Of a stretch of DNA of 64,000 nt, positions 1-8,475 are shown in pieces. The translations under genes were made by a program, and so were the position numbers. Origin of the DNA: an uncultured Roseibium sp. (GTDB lineage: Bacteria; Pseudomonadota; Alphaproteobacteria; Rhizobiales; Stappiaceae); the NCBI RefSeq assembly GCF_947496995.1, contig NZ_CANMFD010000003.1:496001-560000 (forward strand), written 5' to 3'. Every line of letters begins with the position of its first letter. Position 1 is the first letter of the stretch. The notes under the pieces were generated by a model. It made no database searches, was not told where the DNA came from, and saw only the letters and a list, made by a program, of their open reading frames with translations.

Positions 1-473
1 GCCCCTTTCTTTCGCGCAGCACGCAGGGCTTCCAGAAAGGTCAGCCGGTCATCCGCGGGCAGGATCGCCAATGTGATCCCGCTGAAATAAATCAAACCTG
101 CCTGCCCGAGCGAAGCCTCCAGGGCCTGCCGGTCCGCCGCCAGACAGCGGGCCGCGGACTGCGAGCGCCAGTAGGCGAAGCTTCGCTCTCCATCCTTCAG
201 CTGGATCAGGTAAAGACCGAGGGTGCGGTCATCCAGCCTGCGGATGCCGCTGACGTCGATGTTCGCGGTCTGAAGGAATTCGAGCATCTCGCTCGACACC
301 TGGTCCGTGCCGACTGCGGTGAAATAACCGACGTTCCAATCGTTGCCGAGATATTTGCGCGCGTACCACGCCGTGTTCAGGGTATCCCCTGCAAAACCCA
401 TCTTGTAGGTGCCGCTGCCGCTCGGGGCCATTTCAACCATACACTCACCAATGGCCAGGAACGTTCTTGACAA
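1..473 (-). CDS. kdgK: 2-dehydro-3-deoxygluconate kinase, N-terminal part
   Basis: PfkB-family sugar kinase that would phosphorylate 2-keto-3-deoxygluconate to KDPG in the cytoplasm. The visible 157 residues start FLAIGECMVEMAP and carry the ribokinase-fold motif GFAGDTLNTAWYAR (about residues 26-39), typical of KdgK. The C-terminal half with the catalytic GAGD region lies beyond the left edge. I chose the TTG at 471-473 because a strong Shine-Dalgarno (GAAGGAG) sits 7 nt upstream; starting at the first in-frame ATG would delete the first beta strand. It follows the ugp-like permease gene on the same strand after 170 nt, so it may be the last gene of that operon. Family call is firm; the exact sugar acid is inferred. 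Confidence 0.85.
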   Translation of the reverse strand, partial: MSRTFLAIGECMVEMAPSGSGTYKMGFAGDTLNTAWYARKYLGNDWNVGYFTAVGTDQVSSEMLEFLQTANIDVSGIRRLDDRTLGLYLIQLKDGERSFAYWRSQSAARCLAADRQALEASLGQAGLIYFSGITLAILPADDRLTFLEALRAARKKG

Positions 474-501
474 GGGGGCACTCCTTCACCGGAAAAACCG
501 G

Positions 502-525
502 AAAAATTTAAGGCGGACAATCCGC
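502..525 (-). terminator. possible weak terminator or attenuator between ugpE-like gene and kdgK
   Basis: On the minus strand GCGGA-TTG-TCCGC is followed by CTTAAATTTTT. The stem is only 5 bp, so this is a partial terminator at best, placed after the transporter genes and just before the kdgK ribosome binding site. Confidence 0.3.
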
Positions 526-643
526 GGGAAAGCTCGATTTAAATCCATTAGCATAGGAAGCCGTCGAAGACATAGTACCCAAAAGTCAATCTCCTCGTTC
601 AAAGCGGTTTGACGAGATCCTGAAAGTTACAGTTCGGTGGAAA

Positions 644-1465
644 TCACTTGATTCCGGCGCGCATGAAGCTCTGGACGAACTGGCGCTGGAACAGCAGGAA
701 AGCAATCAGCAGCGGGCCTGACGTCATCAGCGTGGCCGCATTGATGACCGACCACTCGACCCCGCTGTCGATCGCGGAAAACACGCTGAGCCCGACGGTG
801 ACCGGGCGGGTTTCGACGGAATTCGTGACGATCAGCGGCCACAGGAAGTTGTTCCAGTGGTGGCTGACCGACACAAGGCCATAGGCCAGATAGGTCGGCT
901 TCGCGAGCGGGATATAGACCTTCCACAGGACCGTCAGGAAGGAAGCTCCTTCAATGCGTGCCGCCTCGTCCAGTTCCTTCGGGACGGTCATGAACGTCTG
1001 GCGAAGCAGGAAGATGCCGAAGCCCGAGGCGATGTAAGGCAGAGCGATGGCCGGAATGGTATCCACCAGGTTCAGCAGGCGCATGGTCTGATAGTTCTCC
1101 ACCATCAGGATGTCCGGCATCACCAGTAGCTGCAGCAGCACGAGCGCGAACAGGATGTTGCGGCCGGGAAACTCGAAGCGGGCAAAGGCATAGGCCGCCA
1201 GGGTGCACAGGATGAATTGACCGGCCAGGATCATGGTCACGAGAATGAACGTGTTGAGGAAATACCGCGCAAAAGGCGCCGCGTCCCAAGCCTTGACGAA
1301 ATTTTCCAGCGTCAGCGGCGCGAACAACTCGAACCGGGCTTCATAGGCGGCGGGATGAAAGGCGGTCCACACCGCGTAGAACAGCGGCAGAACCCAGATG
1401 AGCGCCAGGACCCAGGCGGCAAAGACGTTCAGGAACCTGTCCAGGTACGTCGCCAGCCCGCTCAT
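644..1465 (-). CDS. ugpE: CUT1-family sugar ABC transporter permease, UgpE/MalG type
   Basis: Inner-membrane permease of 273 residues, the usual size for UgpE/MalG-type subunits, with six predicted membrane segments. The ATPase-docking EAA loop is seen as ELDEAARIEGASFLTVLWK around residues 180-200. The start codon overlaps the stop of the upstream permease gene by 4 nt, so the two are probably translationally coupled and form the heterodimeric channel. Substrate is not determined by the permease; the ugp name follows from the UgpB-like binding protein and GlpR-like regulator of this operon and is tentative. Confidence 0.8.
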   Translation of the reverse strand: MSGLATYLDRFLNVFAAWVLALIWVLPLFYAVWTAFHPAAYEARFELFAPLTLENFVKAWDAAPFARYFLNTFILVTMILAGQFILCTLAAYAFARFEFPGRNILFALVLLQLLVMPDILMVENYQTMRLLNLVDTIPAIALPYIASGFGIFLLRQTFMTVPKELDEAARIEGASFLTVLWKVYIPLAKPTYLAYGLVSVSHHWNNFLWPLIVTNSVETRPVTVGLSVFSAIDSGVEWSVINAATLMTSGPLLIAFLLFQRQFVQSFMRAGIK

Positions 1466-2349
1466 TTGTAATGCACCTTGCGGTCGAAGAAGAAGAACTG
1501 GCTGATGGCAAGCAGGCTGAGGAGGATCAGCAGCGCCACGGTGAGCGTCGCGCCGTAGGCGGTCTCCCAGAAACGGAAGGCGACTTCATAGATATAGAAC
1601 AGCAGCAGCGCCGAGGCGTTGTCAGGCCCGCCGTCCGTCAGAATGAAGATGTGATCGACAAGACGGAAGGAGTTGATCACCGCATTCACACACACGAACA
1701 ACGTCGTCGGCATCAAGAGCGGAAAGGTGATCCTGCGGAAGATCGTCCAACGTCCCGCTCCCTCGATCTGAGCCGCCTCCTTCAAATTGACCGGGATCGA
1801 CTGCAGCGCCGCCAGATAGAAGATCATGAAGAAACCGGCTTCCTTCCAGACAGTCACGACGATGATCGCGTTGAGCGCGGTGTCCGGGTTGCCGAGATAG
1901 TTGGTTGCCGGCCAGCCGAACAGGGTTCCGGTGATCTGGTCGAACAGGCCGAAACCGGGCGTATAGAAAAACAGCCAGATATTGGCGACCGCGATCAGCG
2001 GCAGGACCGTCGGTGTGAAATAGGCCATGCGCACAAAGCTGCGCCCGAGCAGCTTTTCATTGACCCACAGCGCCATGATGATCGCCAGCGCGACCGAGAC
2101 AGGGATCGTCCCAAGGGCGAACCAGAGATTGTTCCACAGCACCTTCCAGAACACCGGGTCAGCGATCATGCGCTCGTAATTGTCGAGACCGATGAATTTT
2201 GCCTGCCGCCGGCCGCGCGGCGTGGAAAAGAAGCTGTTCAGGATCGTTGTGACCGCGGGGATATGGGTAAAGGCAAACAGAAACACCAGTGCCGGCAGCA
2301 GCAGCAGCCAGCCCGTGATCCATTCGCGCCTGAAGATCAAACCCCGCAT
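1462..2349 (-). CDS. ugpA: CUT1-family sugar ABC transporter permease, UgpA/MalF type
   Basis: Inner-membrane permease of 295 residues, partner of the UgpE-type subunit. It opens with a membrane helix (LLLLPALVFLFAFTHIPAV) and has the EAA motif NLKEAAQIEGAGRWTIFRR near residue 195. It lacks the long periplasmic loop of enterobacterial MalF, as in UgpA. It starts 120 nt downstream of the binding-protein stop, and a perfect hairpin fills that junction. Function as half of the import channel is secure; the substrate is inferred from the neighbours. Confidence 0.8.
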   Translation of the reverse strand: MRGLIFRREWITGWLLLLPALVFLFAFTHIPAVTTILNSFFSTPRGRRQAKFIGLDNYERMIADPVFWKVLWNNLWFALGTIPVSVALAIIMALWVNEKLLGRSFVRMAYFTPTVLPLIAVANIWLFFYTPGFGLFDQITGTLFGWPATNYLGNPDTALNAIIVVTVWKEAGFFMIFYLAALQSIPVNLKEAAQIEGAGRWTIFRRITFPLLMPTTLFVCVNAVINSFRLVDHIFILTDGGPDNASALLLFYIYEVAFRFWETAYGATLTVALLILLSLLAISQFFFFDRKVHYK

Positions 2350-2430
2350 TGCAGAAATATCCGAAGCCCTGTTGATTTTACCTTCGTTCCGGTCATTCCC
2401 GGACGATGTTTCAAATGAGGGAAAGGCGAT

Positions 2431-2452
2431 GCGCCGGGGCTGAGCCCGGCGC
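2431..2452 (-). promoter_or_regulatory. intercistronic hairpin after the UgpB-like gene
   Basis: GCGCCGGG and CCCGGCGC form a perfect 8-bp GC-only stem with a 6-nt loop, 18 nt beyond the binding-protein stop codon and before the first permease gene. No U-run follows on the minus strand, so it looks like an mRNA 3'-protecting or processing structure, not a full terminator. Confidence 0.65.
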
Positions 2453-2469
2453 GCCGCCCTTCCGGCGTA

Positions 2470-3753
2470 TCAGCGGTACTCGGCGAGGATCTTGTCCGCC
2501 TCGGCCTGTGCTTCCTTCAGAGCCGTCTCGGCATCCTTCTTGCCGGTAATGGCGGCTGCCAGGGCATCGTTGAAGATGCCGGTGACGCGCTGGTTCTGAT
2601 AGGTGGAGAGTTCCGCCTTGGCGAATTCCAGCTGGTCACGGGCGACCAGGGCCGGAGCGAAGTCGGCCGCATAGGCCTTCATCGTATCCGTTTCCCAGGT
2701 TTCCGGGCGCGGTGCGACGTAGCCGGTCGCGATGGTCCATTTTGCCGACTGTTCCGGCGCGGTGATCCACTGGACGAATTTCACCGCGGCCTTGTTCTGT
2801 TCGTCGGAAGCGCCCTTGAACAGATAGAAGTTGCCGCCCCCGGTCGGAGCCCCGCGCTGAACCTTCTCCGGCAGCATGGCAACGCCGAACTTGAAGGGCG
2901 CGTTGTCGCGCACGTTGGTCAGGTTGCCGGTCGAGGTCCACATCATCGCGGTCTGGCCCTCGAAGAATGCCTTCGGGGTTGCGCCCCACTCGATGATGCC
3001 TGGTGCCATGACTCCATATTCGGTGCTGAGATCGACGAGATACTGCAGTGCCTCGACAACCTTTGGATCGTCAAAGTAGGTCTTGTTGCCTTCCGCGTTC
3101 GCCAGGACCGCACCGTTCTCGATGGCGAGCCCCTGGAACAGCCAATAAGGGAAGCCGGAAGAGGGAATGCGCACACCCCACTGGGTGGCCTTGCCCGAGG
3201 CATCCTTTTTGGTCAGCTTCTTGCTGAATGAAACCATCTCGTCCCAGGTTGCCGGAGCGACGTCCGGATCCAGACCGGCATCCTCGAACGCTGCCTTGTT
3301 CCAGTAGAGAACCGGCGTGGAACGCTGGAAGGGAATGCCGTAGGTCTTGCCGCCGGTCTGGCTGTTTTCCATGAAGGCCGGATAGAAGCCTTCCAGCCAT
3401 GTCTTGTCTTCATCGGTGGTCAGATAATCGTCGAACGGTATGATCAGGTCTTCATCGATCAGGGTGAACATGTCGACGGACAGGATCACCGAAAGCTGCG
3501 GAGGATTGCCGCCGCGCGAGGCGGTGATCGCCTTGGCGACCGTGTCCTGGTAGGACCCGGCATAGACGGCATCGATGTTCACATCCGGGTTCTGGGCGAC
3601 ATATTCGTCGGTCAGTTCCTGGATGGTTTCAGCTGCCTTGCCGCCGACGGCGACAGGAAAATAGAATTGCAGGTCAACAGCCTGAGCGGAGGCCCAGGTG
3701 CTGAATGAAAGCGCCGTTGCGGCAACGGCTTTCAGGAAAAAGGACTTCAACAT
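2470..3753 (-). CDS. ugpB: extracellular solute-binding protein, UgpB-like
   Basis: Periplasmic binding protein (SBP family 1, 427 residues) that delivers a carbohydrate or glycerol-phosphate-type ligand to the adjacent permeases. Residues 1-24 are a Sec signal peptide ending in ASA/QA. The mature part shows UgpB-style blocks: a segment with YAGSYQDTVAKAI, the block PFQRSTPVLYWNK near residue 140 and a late GVAMLP segment. I placed the start at the ATG at 3753 that begins MLKSFFLKAVAATAL; the frame is open further upstream, but that would bury the signal peptide. Glycerol-3-phosphate or its diesters is the likeliest ligand given the GlpR-type regulator, but a sugar is possible, especially with kdgK in the same operon. 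Confidence 0.75.
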   Translation of the reverse strand: MLKSFFLKAVAATALSFSTWASAQAVDLQFYFPVAVGGKAAETIQELTDEYVAQNPDVNIDAVYAGSYQDTVAKAITASRGGNPPQLSVILSVDMFTLIDEDLIIPFDDYLTTDEDKTWLEGFYPAFMENSQTGGKTYGIPFQRSTPVLYWNKAAFEDAGLDPDVAPATWDEMVSFSKKLTKKDASGKATQWGVRIPSSGFPYWLFQGLAIENGAVLANAEGNKTYFDDPKVVEALQYLVDLSTEYGVMAPGIIEWGATPKAFFEGQTAMMWTSTGNLTNVRDNAPFKFGVAMLPEKVQRGAPTGGGNFYLFKGASDEQNKAAVKFVQWITAPEQSAKWTIATGYVAPRPETWETDTMKAYAADFAPALVARDQLEFAKAELSTYQNQRVTGIFNDALAAAITGKKDAETALKEAQAEADKILAEYR

Positions 3754-3821
3754 CGGTTCAGTTCCCAAGGTTTGAGCTTCCGCACCACTGCGGTCTGTCT
3801 GCGCGAGCCCACGCAGTTCAT

Positions 3822-4892
3822 TCAGGAACGCAATTGCGCTCCATATTCCGAAACCAGTTCGTCCCGGCGCCTGCCGGTCTGTCCGTCGAACACATGCAGG
3901 GCGCACGTCTCGAACCCAAGATCGATGGACTGACCCGGGACGACGCTTTTTGTCGTCGGCAGCCGCACCTGGAACGGGGTTCCGCCAATCACGCAGTCGG
4001 CCAGGATATCCGCACCCAGATATTCAAGCGCCTGGACCGAAGCGGACACCGGCCCGCCCTCCTCAAGGTGCATCGCCTCGGGACGGATACCGAGCGTGTG
4101 CTCCGGCGCATTTGCAAGCCGACTGAAGACCCTTGCCGGAAACAGGTTCATTGGCGGCGTGCCAACAAACCGGGCGGCGAAGGGGGTTGCCGGTTTCTCA
4201 TAGAGGTCGCGCGGCGTGGCAGCCTGTTCCAGGCGGCCTGCATTCAGCAGCACGACCTGATCCGCCATCGTGATGGCCTCCACCTGGTCGTGGGTCACAT
4301 AGACCATCGTGAAACCGAGCTGCTTCTGCAGGGCGCGGATTTCCACGCGCATTTCATGACGCAGCTTGGCATCGAGATTTGAAAGCGGTTCGTCCATCAG
4401 ACAGATCAGCTTCTCGCCGATGATGGCGCGGCCGAGCGCGACACGCTGCTGCTGGCCGCCGGAAAGCTGTCCCGGCTTGCGCTCCAGAAGGTCCGAAAGA
4501 CCCAGCAGGCCCGCCACTTTCGCGAGCCGCGCATCCCGGTCACTCCGGCCGACCCGCCGGACCTTCAGACCGAAGATGATGTTTTCCGCGACACTCAGAT
4601 GCGGGAACAGCGCATAGGACTGAAAAACCATGGACAGGTCGCGCTTGGAACACGGCCGGCCCGTCACATCCTCGCCGCCGATGAGGACCTTCCCCTCGCT
4701 GACGTTTTCCAGGCCGGCGATCATCCGCAAGGTGGTGGACTTGCCGCAACCGGACGGTCCGAGAAGGGCAGTGAAGGATCCTTCGGGAATATGGATCGAG
4801 ACCCCGTCGACAGCCGTTATCTCTCCCCACCTGCGAGTGACATTCTCCAGCTGGATAGGCTTGCCGGTGCGCGGCTGCAGGTCACCGGTCAT
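3822..4892 (-). CDS. ugpC: CUT1-family ABC transporter ATP-binding protein, UgpC/MalK type
   Basis: Cytoplasmic ATPase of 356 residues that drives the UgpABE-like importer. Walker [10 protein letters not shown] (residues 45-53), signature LSGGQQQRVALGRA (about 142-155), Walker [13 protein letters not shown] and the switch-histidine segment YVTHDQVEA are all intact. The C-terminal 120 residues form the TOBE/regulatory domain of MalK-type subunits. It lies between the glpR-like gene (5-nt gap) and the binding-protein gene (68-nt gap), so the regulator and ATPase are clearly co-transcribed. The ugpC name is inferred from context. Confidence 0.85.
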   Translation of the reverse strand: MTGDLQPRTGKPIQLENVTRRWGEITAVDGVSIHIPEGSFTALLGPSGCGKSTTLRMIAGLENVSEGKVLIGGEDVTGRPCSKRDLSMVFQSYALFPHLSVAENIIFGLKVRRVGRSDRDARLAKVAGLLGLSDLLERKPGQLSGGQQQRVALGRAIIGEKLICLMDEPLSNLDAKLRHEMRVEIRALQKQLGFTMVYVTHDQVEAITMADQVVLLNAGRLEQAATPRDLYEKPATPFAARFVGTPPMNLFPARVFSRLANAPEHTLGIRPEAMHLEEGGPVSASVQALEYLGADILADCVIGGTPFQVRLPTTKSVVPGQSIDLGFETCALHVFDGQTGRRRDELVSEYGAQLRS

Positions 4893-4897
4893 CGCAA

Positions 4898-5680
4898 TCA
4901 GCTCCCGTTGTCGGCGGCATGCACCACCGTCTTCGTACCCTGAAGACTGGCAAGAATACCGGGCGGTACGGACCGGTCCGTGAAAACCGCATCGACATCG
5001 CTCAAGTGCCCGCCGCGCACATGCGCGCTGCGTCCGAACTTGCTGTGATCGAGCACCAGGAAAGACCTGCGGCAGTTGGCGAGGATCGACTGGCGGGCCG
5101 CCACCTCGTCCTCATGGAAATCCAGCAGCGTTCCGTCGTCATCGACGCCGGCAACGCCGAAGATGCCGATATCGACCTTGTAGTTGGCAAAGAAGGCCTG
5201 CGCCGATGATCCAAGCACGTCCCGGTCGCCATGCCGCAAGCGGCCGCCCGCGATAGTCACCTGGAAGCTCGCGTTCACGGACGCCGTGAAGGCGACATTC
5301 AGGTTGTTGGTGAAAATCGCCAGGTTCTCGTGGCCCGTCAGGGCCTGCATGGCGATCTCCGGCGTCGTACCGATCGAAAAGGCCAGCGAACTGTTGTTCT
5401 CGACCTCGCCCGCCACAAGCGTCGCTATATGCTGTTTTTCCGGAAGGTTCAGGATCTGCCGGGTGGAATAATGAATATTTGATGCGGGCGCGGGAGGCTC
5501 GACACCGCCGTGCGTCCGCCGCAGGATCCCCTGCTCGCACAGGCCGTTCACGTCGCGGCGGATGGTCTGGGTGGTCACGTCAAATCGTTCGGCCAGCTCC
5601 TCCACCGATGCAAAACCCGTCTTTTGCACCAGATCGGCAATTTCCGCCTGCCGTTTTGAAATGTCTAACTGACCAAGCAT
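4898..5680 (-). CDS. glpR: DeoR-family transcriptional repressor, GlpR-like
   Basis: 260-residue repressor with an N-terminal winged helix (ASVEELAERFDVTTQTIRRD, about residues 24-43) and a sugar-phosphate-sensing C-terminal domain. Blocks shared with E. coli GlpR as I remember it include IGTTPE, TNNLNVA, GTLLDFHEDEVAARQ and LVLDHSKFGR. The known effector of GlpR is glycerol-3-phosphate. It is first in the operon with the ugp-like importer. Two palindromic boxes about 110-140 nt upstream are candidate autoregulatory operators. DeoR assignment is certain; GlpR orthology is likely but not proven without a tree. Confidence 0.85.
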   Translation of the reverse strand: MLGQLDISKRQAEIADLVQKTGFASVEELAERFDVTTQTIRRDVNGLCEQGILRRTHGGVEPPAPASNIHYSTRQILNLPEKQHIATLVAGEVENNSSLAFSIGTTPEIAMQALTGHENLAIFTNNLNVAFTASVNASFQVTIAGGRLRHGDRDVLGSSAQAFFANYKVDIGIFGVAGVDDDGTLLDFHEDEVAARQSILANCRRSFLVLDHSKFGRSAHVRGGHLSDVDAVFTDRSVPPGILASLQGTKTVVHAADNGS

Positions 5681-5785
5681 CTTTTTTAACCCGACCTCAT
5701 CCTGTCTGCCCCTGCTGCCAACAGGATCAGACTTCGTCCTGGGACTTCGCGCTGACTCAAAACGGCCAACTTCGAACCCCCATAA

Positions 5786-5829
5786 ATCATGTTCATATGA
5801 ACTTTATTCGAAGCTCATATGAACATGAT
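5786..5829. promoter_or_regulatory. paired palindromic operator candidate upstream of glpR
   Basis: Two arms, 5786-5800 and 5815-5829, are perfect 15-bp reverse complements separated by 14 bp. The left arm extends into the self-palindrome GTTCATATGAAC (5791-5802), and the right arm repeats most of it (TCATATGAAC, 5815-5824). The box centres are 22 bp apart, about two helical turns. Position, 107-151 nt before the glpR start, suits an autoregulatory DeoR-family operator. Confidence 0.6.
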
Positions 5830-6111
5830 ATGACAATCCGGACCCCGTCGCACCGGCTCACTGTCCCGCAGCGCAGCATCCACCGGTTTCACCGGACGCT
5901 TCCGGCAACCGAAAACAGGTTGCAGCCGGTGACCAAGGATTGGATCTGTTTTTTTTGAAAAGGAACAAAGTCGCTCGACTTGGAGCGCGGCGCGTCAAAT
6001 TGCTTGCCGGAGGTCATCTCCGACGTGATCCGGGACCCATTGGTTTCCGGTGCGGCGTAGCTTTGGGGAACCCTCGTTGAAGGTCCTCAGCGCACGCTCA
6101 GAACAAAGCGG

Positions 6112-6152
6112 CATCCCCCTCCCCCCTTGTGGGGAGGGGTTAGGGGTGGGGG
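6112..6152. repeat. C-rich/G-rich intergenic palindromic repeat, copy 1
   Basis: Has the form CATCCCCCTCCCCCC-TTGT-GGGGAGGGG followed by TTAGGGGTGGGGG. A near-identical unit occurs twice more in this window (47369-47404 and 47487-47523), always at an operon end. It lies 38 nt downstream of the aglK-type stop. The rest of the 5681-6189 gap holds the operator pair above and no gene I can support. Confidence 0.75.
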
Positions 6153-6189
6153 TCTCCACCAACAAAATCAGATAGCTGTCCCTCACCGC

Positions 6190-7281
6190 CTACCGGTAGA
6201 AAAACGACGTCCCCTTATCGTCGAAGAGATGCAGTTTTTCCGGGGCTGCGGTCAGGCGGATATTGGTGCCCTTGGCGATCTTGTGAATGCCCGGCAGTTT
6301 GGCGATCAGCGCGGCCTCGCCGTTCTTGGACATGAAATAGAGCACCGTTGTTTCGCCCAGCGCCTCGACGATATCGACATCGGCCGACACGAGGAACTCG
6401 TCGCTTTCGGTGATCGTCAGGTCTTCCGGCCGCACGCCCAGCCTGACTGAACTTCCGGCATCGCTGCCTTGCGAGGCGATCGGCACGGTCGCACGGCCGC
6501 CGTCGGGCATTTGCACCGATGTCGTCTCGCCGGCTGCGGTGATTTTTGCGTCAAGCAGGTTCATGGCCGGTGAGCCGATGAACTGGGCGACGAACGTGTT
6601 CGCCGGACGTTCATAGAGGTCGAGCGGTGCGCCGACCTGTTCGATATTGCCGCCATGCAGCACCACGATGCGGCTGGCGAGGGTCATCGCCTCCACCTGG
6701 TCGTGCGTCACATAGACCATGGTGCTTTCCGGCATGCTTTCCTTGAGCTGCGCGATCTCGATCCGGGTCGCCACGCGCAGCGCCGCATCGAGGTTCGACA
6801 GCGGCTCGTCGAAAAGGAAGACTTTCGGATTGCGCACGATGGCACGGCCGATGGCGACCCGCTGGCGTTGTCCGCCGGACAGCGCTTTCGGCAGGCGGTC
6901 CAGATAGGGTTCGAGCTGCAGGATGCGCGCCGCGTTGGCTATGGCTGCATCGATTTCCGAGCGTGATTTCTTGGCTATTTTCATGCCGAAAGCCATGTTG
7001 TCGCGCACCGTCATATGCGGGTAGAGCGCGTAGGTCTGAAACACCATGGCGATGCCGCGCTGTGCCGGCGGCACGTCGTTCATGCGCTCGTGGTCGATCT
7101 CCAGCGTCCCGCCGGTGATCGTCTCCAGGCCGGCGATCATCCTCAAGAGCGTGGACTTGCCGCAGCCGGACGGACCGACGAAGACGATCAGCTCGCCCTG
7201 GTCGATCTCCAGATTGATGTCCCGGAGGACTTCAACGCTGCCGTAGGATTTGCAGACATCTTTCAAAGACAGAGAGGACAT
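6190..7281 (-). CDS. aglK: alpha-glucoside ABC transporter ATP-binding protein
   Basis: MalK-type ATPase of 363 residues. Walker [10 protein letters not shown] (36-44), signature [14 protein letters not shown] (about 134-147), Walker [13 protein letters not shown] and [13 protein letters not shown] are intact, followed by a TOBE-containing regulatory domain. It is the last gene of an aglE-F-G-K run on the minus strand, 33 nt after aglG. In Sinorhizobium the order is aglEFGAK, with the glucosidase gene aglA between G and K; here aglA is missing. Powers uptake of sucrose, maltose or trehalose-like sugars by analogy. Confidence 0.88.
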   Translation of the reverse strand: MSSLSLKDVCKSYGSVEVLRDINLEIDQGELIVFVGPSGCGKSTLLRMIAGLETITGGTLEIDHERMNDVPPAQRGIAMVFQTYALYPHMTVRDNMAFGMKIAKKSRSEIDAAIANAARILQLEPYLDRLPKALSGGQRQRVAIGRAIVRNPKVFLFDEPLSNLDAALRVATRIEIAQLKESMPESTMVYVTHDQVEAMTLASRIVVLHGGNIEQVGAPLDLYERPANTFVAQFIGSPAMNLLDAKITAAGETTSVQMPDGGRATVPIASQGSDAGSSVRLGVRPEDLTITESDEFLVSADVDIVEALGETTVLYFMSKNGEAALIAKLPGIHKIAKGTNIRLTAAPEKLHLFDDKGTSFFYR

Positions 7282-7314
7282 GCCGGCTGCTCCCCAAATT
7301 GGTTGTTTTTCATT

Positions 7315-8463
7315 TTATTTCACCGATCCCGCAAGAAGGCCGCGGACGAGATAACGCTGCAGGGCGAAGAACACCGCCAGCGGAACGGCAATCGAGACGA
7401 ATGCCGCCGTTGCCAGGATTTCCCAGTTGCCGCCTCTGGTGCCGAGCAGCTCGACGATCTGCTTGGTCATGACGGTGGTCTCGCCAGTGGCGTCGATCAG
7501 GAACACCATCGCCACCAGCAGATCGTTCCACGTCCACAGGAACTGGAAGATCGCGAAGGAGGCAAGCGCGGGAAAGGACAGCGGAAGGATGATCTTGACG
7601 AAGATCTGGAAGTCCGTCGCGCCGTCGACCCTGGCGTTTTCGATGATGTCACGCGGCAGGCCGACCATGTAGTTGCGCAGGAGATAGATCGCCAGCGGCA
7701 GGCCGAAGCCGGTATGCGCCAGCCAGACGCCCAGATAGCCCTTGCCGATCCCGACCGCCAGATGCAGCTTCAGAAGCGGGATCAGCGCCAGTTGCAGCGG
7801 CACCACGAGGAGCGCGACAACCGCTGCGATCAGCAGCGCCCGGCCGGGAAACCGCATCCAGGCCAGCGCGTAGGCCGCGAAGGCGGCAATGACGATCGGA
7901 ATGATGGTCGCCGGGATCACCACGGTCAGCGTGTTGAAGAAGGCCTTGGTCATGCCCTCCCGGTTTGACGGATCGAAAAGCATCTCCCGGTAGTTGTCGA
8001 GCGTGAATTCCGGAGGCGAGCTTGCCGTCACGAACACCCGCTCGCCGCGCCGGCCGGAAAATTCCGTCTCGTTCACCAGCCGGTAGTCGCCATTTGCCTC
8101 GACCGTCAGGCGCCCGTCCTCGCCCATGTCCGCCGTTTCCCCGGGCGTATAGGCGGCGATGTCCTGGCTCGTTATGCCCCAGGCGGAGATCTCCGCCTGT
8201 CTGTCCGCTTCGAAAAGATTGCCCTGGATCACCCAGGTCCCGTTCTCCTGAACCTGCGTATCGGGATTGGCGGTGCGCAAGGTCTCGTTGCGTTCCGACG
8301 GCAGCATCGATGCCCACCAGCCACTGGACGAGATCTGGTCGGCCGTCCGGAAGGACGACACGAACAGCCCGACGGTCGGAAACAGCCAGAGCGCGACCAG
8401 CAGCACGACGGAAATCTGCACGGCCCAGGTGAGGCCGGATTTGGTACCTGCGATTGACGACAT
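7315..8463 (-). CDS. aglG: alpha-glucoside ABC transporter permease AglG
   Basis: MalG-type permease of 382 residues, about 100 longer than the usual 280. The excess is a periplasmic loop between membrane segments 1 and 2 (about residues 40-140, including NGTWVIQGNLFEADRQAE), which is characteristic of AglG. The EAA loop reads ENARVDGATDFQIFVKIILP near residue 295. It starts 12 nt after aglF. Forms the channel with AglF. Confidence 0.88.
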   Translation of the reverse strand: MSSIAGTKSGLTWAVQISVVLLVALWLFPTVGLFVSSFRTADQISSSGWWASMLPSERNETLRTANPDTQVQENGTWVIQGNLFEADRQAEISAWGITSQDIAAYTPGETADMGEDGRLTVEANGDYRLVNETEFSGRRGERVFVTASSPPEFTLDNYREMLFDPSNREGMTKAFFNTLTVVIPATIIPIVIAAFAAYALAWMRFPGRALLIAAVVALLVVPLQLALIPLLKLHLAVGIGKGYLGVWLAHTGFGLPLAIYLLRNYMVGLPRDIIENARVDGATDFQIFVKIILPLSFPALASFAIFQFLWTWNDLLVAMVFLIDATGETTVMTKQIVELLGTRGGNWEILATAAFVSIAVPLAVFFALQRYLVRGLLAGSVK

Positions 8464-8475
8464 GGTCCCTCCCCC

